A DNA stretch of 64,000 nucleotides from Flavobacterium sp. (lineage in GTDB: Bacteria > Bacteroidota > Bacteroidia > Flavobacteriales > Flavobacteriaceae): positions 20,328 to 84,327 of the forward strand of contig NZ_JAIXYH010000069.1 in assembly GCF_027490375.1 (NCBI RefSeq), written 5' to 3'. The position numbers were made by a program, and so were the translations under genes. Position 1 is the stretch's first letter. Each line of letters begins with the position of its first letter. This document shows, piece by piece, positions 60,831 to 64,000 of this stretch. A model generated the notes under the pieces. It had not been told where the DNA came from. It saw only the letters and a program-made list of their open reading frames with translations, and searched no databases.

Positions 60831-61405
60831 TACTTTCGGTTTGAATTTTTCATAAACTCTTCAATTTTGCGGCGTTCCCATGCTTCATTAAAGAACAAAT
60901 TGGCTCCAAAAACACTTACTGCGTGCGCCACCAATCCAAATCCCCACCAAATGGCCAAATTAAAAAGGCCCAAGGAAAGTGGCGAACCATCAGCAAGTTC
61001 TGAAATAACAACAATAGCATTAACAATCAGGTAGGCAATTAAATGTCCGTAGAAGCCGCGTAACTTTTTAATCTTCTTCTCTACTTCATATTTGATTTCG
61101 GCTTGCTGTACCGCTGTAAGTTCTGCCGAAATACCCAAACCTTGCGTGTATTTCTGCATTTGAGCTGCTTCGATATCGCGCATCAGTCGGGGCATTCTCT
61201 GAAATGCTTCCAGATAGTGAAAAAACAAGCCTATTCCCCACCCGATCAATGAAAACCAAAACCACTGAAACTCGGGCATCAACCATAAATTTACGGCAAT
61301 TAACGTAGGAATCACAATACAAAATGCGGTAAGATGTCCGTAAAAACCTTTAATGTTTTTCAATTGCTTTTGTACGTTTTCCGGAATGTGTTGCTGCGGC
61401 TCCAT
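60830..61405 (-). CDS. Protein with two tandem 2TM domains
   Basis: 191 residues. First 2TM domain: LKNIKGFYGHLTAFCIVIPT...FWFSLIGWGIGLFFHYLEAF. Second: KKLRGFYGHLIAYLIVNAIV...WWGFGLVAHAVSVFG, followed by NEAWERRKIEEFM. The 2TM domain occurs with LytTR kinases in Bacteroidota and may modulate signalling at the membrane. One nt separates it from the kinase gene. Confidence 0.85.
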   Translation of the reverse strand: MEPQQHIPENVQKQLKNIKGFYGHLTAFCIVIPTLIAVNLWLMPEFQWFWFSLIGWGIGLFFHYLEAFQRMPRLMRDIEAAQMQKYTQGLGISAELTAVQQAEIKYEVEKKIKKLRGFYGHLIAYLIVNAIVVISELADGSPLSLGLFNLAIWWGFGLVAHAVSVFGANLFFNEAWERRKIEEFMKNSNRK

Positions 61406-61406
61406 A

Positions 61407-62768
61407 TTAACGATACTTGTTTTGTTTCTCTTTCTCTAATAACTCTTGTACTTTTCTCTTCTCCCAATCGGCACCAAAAAACGGCATAAAATTGAAAACC
61501 GACATCGCGTGAAATAATACGCCGATTCCCCAACCCAAAAGCGGCCAGAAAAACCACAGTTTATCGGGAGTAGTAAGTAAATTAAGTGTAATTAAACCCA
61601 AATTCACTAAAACATACGACATTAAATTGCCGTAAAATCCTTTGATGTCTTCGACGCGCTTGCGAGCATCGATATACGCTTGTTGCGATTGTGTATCAGT
61701 TTGTTCCATGATTTCTATAACTTCTGTTAGGATCGGAATAGCAACGGCAAAAGTGGTTTCACTTTCAAGTATTTGCACCGATCGTTTGGTTAATATGCTG
61801 TATCTATTTACGATATTCTGTAAGCCAACGCCTTCGCGATCTTTAAGAACTTCCTTGCGCTGTAGGTCGTTTTCCACAACCAAATTATTGTCTTTTATGT
61901 AAATCCGCACTTTTAAAGGTTTCTGCGGACTCACCACATTATGCTTAATCGTATTTTCTAAAAGTAATTGTAAACTCAACGGTACTACTTTCGATTCGTC
62001 GTATTCCTGAATTTCAGGAAGTTCGTACTGCAAACTGCCTTCAAAACGCATTTGCAACAAATTCAGATAGGTTTTGGCGAATTTTAACTCTTCTTCCAAA
62101 GGAACCAATTCCTTGTCTTTTTGCTCCAAAACGTAGCGGTAAATCTTCGACAATGAAGTGGTAAACTTCTGCGCATTATCCGGATTTTCCTCAATCAACG
62201 AACTCAACACATTTAAACTGTTGAACAAAAAATGTGGATCGATTTGATTCTTCAACGTTTCAAAACGCGCCGACGCATTTCCTGCAATTATCTTCTGTTC
62301 CTTCACCTTCACTTCCTGCATTTGCTTGTAGAAGTAGATAGCGTGGAACAATAAAGAAATAACCAACGTTAGCAAGATCGAAAACAGGTAACTGCGCACC
62401 GTTTGCTGGGCTAAAAAAACAGGTAGAGGCATTTGGTTTAGCAGAACATCGGTAACATAGCGAATGATAAAAATACCAATCGTGGTGAGAACAACACTTC
62501 CAACAACACCAACCACAAAGCGAAATTGCTTATACTTTTTCCACGGACGGAAGTTGATGTAATTAAAAAAAGTGCTGTTAATGAGCGTAAGAACGGTACC
62601 GTATAAAAAGTAAATTCCGATTTCTCTAAAAAGCTCGTTGTTCAATTCAAAATCGCGCCCCAATAACATTTCAATAAAAAATGCCGTTGCAGTAATGCCA
62701 AAGCTCACAACAATACCTGTGATAACAGCCTTGAAAATGATTTGGATGGTTTTTTGAATAATCGACAT
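61407..62768 (-). CDS. LytS-like sensor histidine kinase with C-terminal 2TM domain
   Basis: 453 residues. N-terminal four TM helices (to about residue 150), a coiled linker (KQMQEVKVKEQKIIAG), His_kinase domain with IDPHFLFNSLNVLSSLIEEN (phospho-His), a short HATPase part (LSLQLLLENTIKHNVV, GVGLQNIVNRY), then a 2TM domain (IKGFYGNLMSYVLVNLGLIT, WPLLGWGIGVLFHAMSVF, DWEKRKVQELL) at the C-terminus. The added 2TM domain after the ATPase is the unusual feature. First gene of the operon that ends with the LytTR regulator. Confidence 0.93.
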   Translation of the reverse strand: MSIIQKTIQIIFKAVITGIVVSFGITATAFFIEMLLGRDFELNNELFREIGIYFLYGTVLTLINSTFFNYINFRPWKKYKQFRFVVGVVGSVVLTTIGIFIIRYVTDVLLNQMPLPVFLAQQTVRSYLFSILLTLVISLLFHAIYFYKQMQEVKVKEQKIIAGNASARFETLKNQIDPHFLFNSLNVLSSLIEENPDNAQKFTTSLSKIYRYVLEQKDKELVPLEEELKFAKTYLNLLQMRFEGSLQYELPEIQEYDESKVVPLSLQLLLENTIKHNVVSPQKPLKVRIYIKDNNLVVENDLQRKEVLKDREGVGLQNIVNRYSILTKRSVQILESETTFAVAIPILTEVIEIMEQTDTQSQQAYIDARKRVEDIKGFYGNLMSYVLVNLGLITLNLLTTPDKLWFFWPLLGWGIGVLFHAMSVFNFMPFFGADWEKRKVQELLEKEKQNKYR

Positions 62769-62788
62769 ACGGCGGCGTTTTAAAAAAT

Positions 62789-62887
62789 TTAAAATACGAA
62801 TTTAACTACAGTTGTTGCGATGAAAACGATCAAGATAAACATAATGATTTTGAAAAAGCTGCGAATTGTATTTTGAATAACTAACAT
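62789..62887 (-). CDS. Possible 32-residue membrane peptide
   Basis: ATG 62887 to TAA 62789. The N-terminus has a short amphipathic stretch (MLVIQNTIRSFFK), followed by one TM helix (IIMFILIVFIATTVVKF). It sits 19 nt after the stop of the upstream gene and 21 nt before the kinase start. The clean signal-anchor look and position favour a real small protein, but no homology is available to me. Confidence 0.45.
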   Translation of the reverse strand: MLVIQNTIRSFFKIIMFILIVFIATTVVKFVF

Positions 62888-62905
62888 GATTTATTGAATT
62901 TAAAA

Positions 62906-63529
62906 TTATTTACCACACGAAGCCAAAACTTGTTCTGCACGTTCTTTTCCCCAAGTTGGTGCAAAAGGCGTAGCGGGTTTTTCATTTTCGAACATGGCAA
63001 TCGATCGCGCTACTTGTTCACACATCGGCTTGGTATCTTTTCCCCAAAATTTAGCTCCTCCAATTTCAAAGTCGGCTTTACTGAAAACCACACGCGGATT
63101 CTCCGGAGCTAATTTTTCTGCTTTAGCATATAATCCCATGATAATCGGACTGTATTTTTGGCCATTTGTCATCGGATCTTGAACAATGTAAGCCGTATAA
63201 ATCAAGGCTTGCACTACCAACAGTTCGGCGTTTTCGGCATTTTTCGCCATTTCAATGTCTAATGCGTTCTGCGCCTGGGTAAGTAAAGCCGTAATTTGCG
63301 TTTTGTCTTTAATGTAAAATGCCGAGGTGGTGTTTACCAACGCAACGTAATAATTCGGCAACCATTCGTTTGGTTCTGCGGCAGCAATGCGCTCAAATAA
63401 AGCGGATGCTTCAGTGGTTTTTCCCGAATTCCACAATTCCATTCCTTTCTTCATGCCGGTTTCAAATTTCGATTGAGCGAACACTGCTGTCGATAAAAGT
63501 AAACTGAAAATTAATGCTTTAGTTCTCAT
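62906..63529 (-). CDS. Secreted TPR-like protein
   Basis: 207 residues. Signal peptide (MRTKALIFSLLLSTAVFAQ), then helical repeats consistent with TPR: FETGMKKGMELWNSGKTTEA, SALFERIAAAEPNEWLPNYY, ALLTQAQNALDIEMAKNAEN, AELLVVQALIYTAYIVQDP. C-terminal FAPTWGKERAEQVLASCGK. I have seen it annotated as a hypothetical or TPR protein in flavobacteria. Periplasmic; may belong to the kinase operon. Confidence 0.8.
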   Translation of the reverse strand: MRTKALIFSLLLSTAVFAQSKFETGMKKGMELWNSGKTTEASALFERIAAAEPNEWLPNYYVALVNTTSAFYIKDKTQITALLTQAQNALDIEMAKNAENAELLVVQALIYTAYIVQDPMTNGQKYSPIIMGLYAKAEKLAPENPRVVFSKADFEIGGAKFWGKDTKPMCEQVARSIAMFENEKPATPFAPTWGKERAEQVLASCGK

Positions 63530-63639
63530 TTTTTTTTTAGATGTTTAAGTTTGATGATGTAAAAGTATTTTAGTGATTCTGCTATTTAAAATAAGTTCTA
63601 CTGAACTGTAAAATTTGTGTACTGAATTGTAATTTTTCG

Positions 63640-63785
63640 TTTTTTGGGCGCATCCCGGCGGTATTTAGTGGAAATCTCGTGCGCCGCCGCGTCCCGCTTT
63701 CGCTCATAGTCCTCGCTGCGTTGCCCTCTTGCATCGGGCCTTGCTGCGGGCTAATCCGCTCAATCGGTTGCGCAAAATCGTGCAC
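63640..63785. repeat. GC-rich intergenic element, distant relative of the 192-bp repeats
   Basis: TTTTTTGGGCGCATCCCGGC, GGTATTTAGTGGAAATCTCG, GCGCCGCCGCGTCCCGCTTT, GGGCTAATCCGCTCAATCGG. The opening (GGGC..CCCGGCGG..TTTAGTGGAA) matches the opening of 4405-4596, then the sequences diverge. The rest of the right end (63786-64000) is AT-rich and shows nothing I can name. Confidence 0.55.
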
Positions 63786-64000
63786 AAACGATCAAAATCT
63801 AACCTGAACTAGATTTAAAAATTAAAGTCAGAAAACATAGAAATGGTTGATTAATACCAATTGGATTTATAAAATAGGCTGGAGAAAAAAGGTTGTTTTT
63901 GAGACAGAACAATGCAAAAAAATGTTGCATAGCAGCGCTACGGAAGATTTTTTTAAAGCAGTTATGACTTAAAAACATTTTTTTATCGGACTGTTTTATA

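Overview
The window looks like chromosomal DNA of a marine or freshwater Flavobacteriaceae-type Bacteroidota. The evidence is a type IX secretion (T9SS) C-terminal sorting domain on two secreted proteins, promoters of the TTTG-N19/20-TANNTTTG type, a SecA of about 1,115 residues, 2TM-domain/LytTR signalling genes, and AT-rich intergenic DNA broken by GC-rich flavobacterial repeat elements. No rRNA or tRNA gene was recognised.

Layout. 1-2906: truncated 5' part of a large secreted repeat protein (minus). 3136-4398: secreted protein of the family usually labelled asparagine synthetase B. 4400-17500: accessory array 1, every gene on the minus strand: a lipoprotein, a superinfection-immunity-like protein, a TPM-domain protein, small membrane proteins, a GNAT acetyltransferase, a ParE-type toxin/antitoxin pair with a broken toxin, HigBA, an unknown CxxC/membrane/CxxC operon, and a Hachiman (hamAB) defence system. 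17850-38550: mostly core genes (EamA transporter, LptF/G-like permease, tgt, satD/DUF3307/DUF1003, ClC channel, glcD-like oxidase, secA, PduO-type adenosyltransferase, LolD-like ATPase). Inside it a Septu-like ATPase/HNH pair sits between 104-bp direct repeats at the 3' end of the glcD-like gene. 38800-45300: accessory array 2, again all minus strand, ending with two HEPN Abi genes, each beside a predicted small RNA. 45919-49425: VCBS/FG-GAP T9SS protein. 49598-50235: a second HigBA with a frameshifted toxin. 50582-63529: dapD, a surface-glycan glycosyltransferase cluster, a Sua5-type gene, cca, ctaA, and a LytTR two-component operon with 2TM-domain proteins.

The most notable observation is that arrays 1 and 2 behave like gene-cassette arrays. 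Genes are small, co-oriented and mostly of accessory or defence type. In eight cases a GTTRRC-like hexamer (plus strand) starts 14-17 nt from the stop codon, and in a ninth it overlaps the stop. Intergenic regions carry recurrent hairpin blocks, and inverted GCTAAC/GTTAGC hexamers bracket 150-160 nt folded stretches. Both arrays have homologous 'leader' DNA at the promoter-proximal (right) end. This recalls integron attC sites and a leader, but no integron integrase lies in the window, so the interpretation is an inference. A second theme is decay of toxin genes: parE has two Trp-to-stop changes, higB has a T9 frameshift, and abiF has a C-terminal one-base frameshift.
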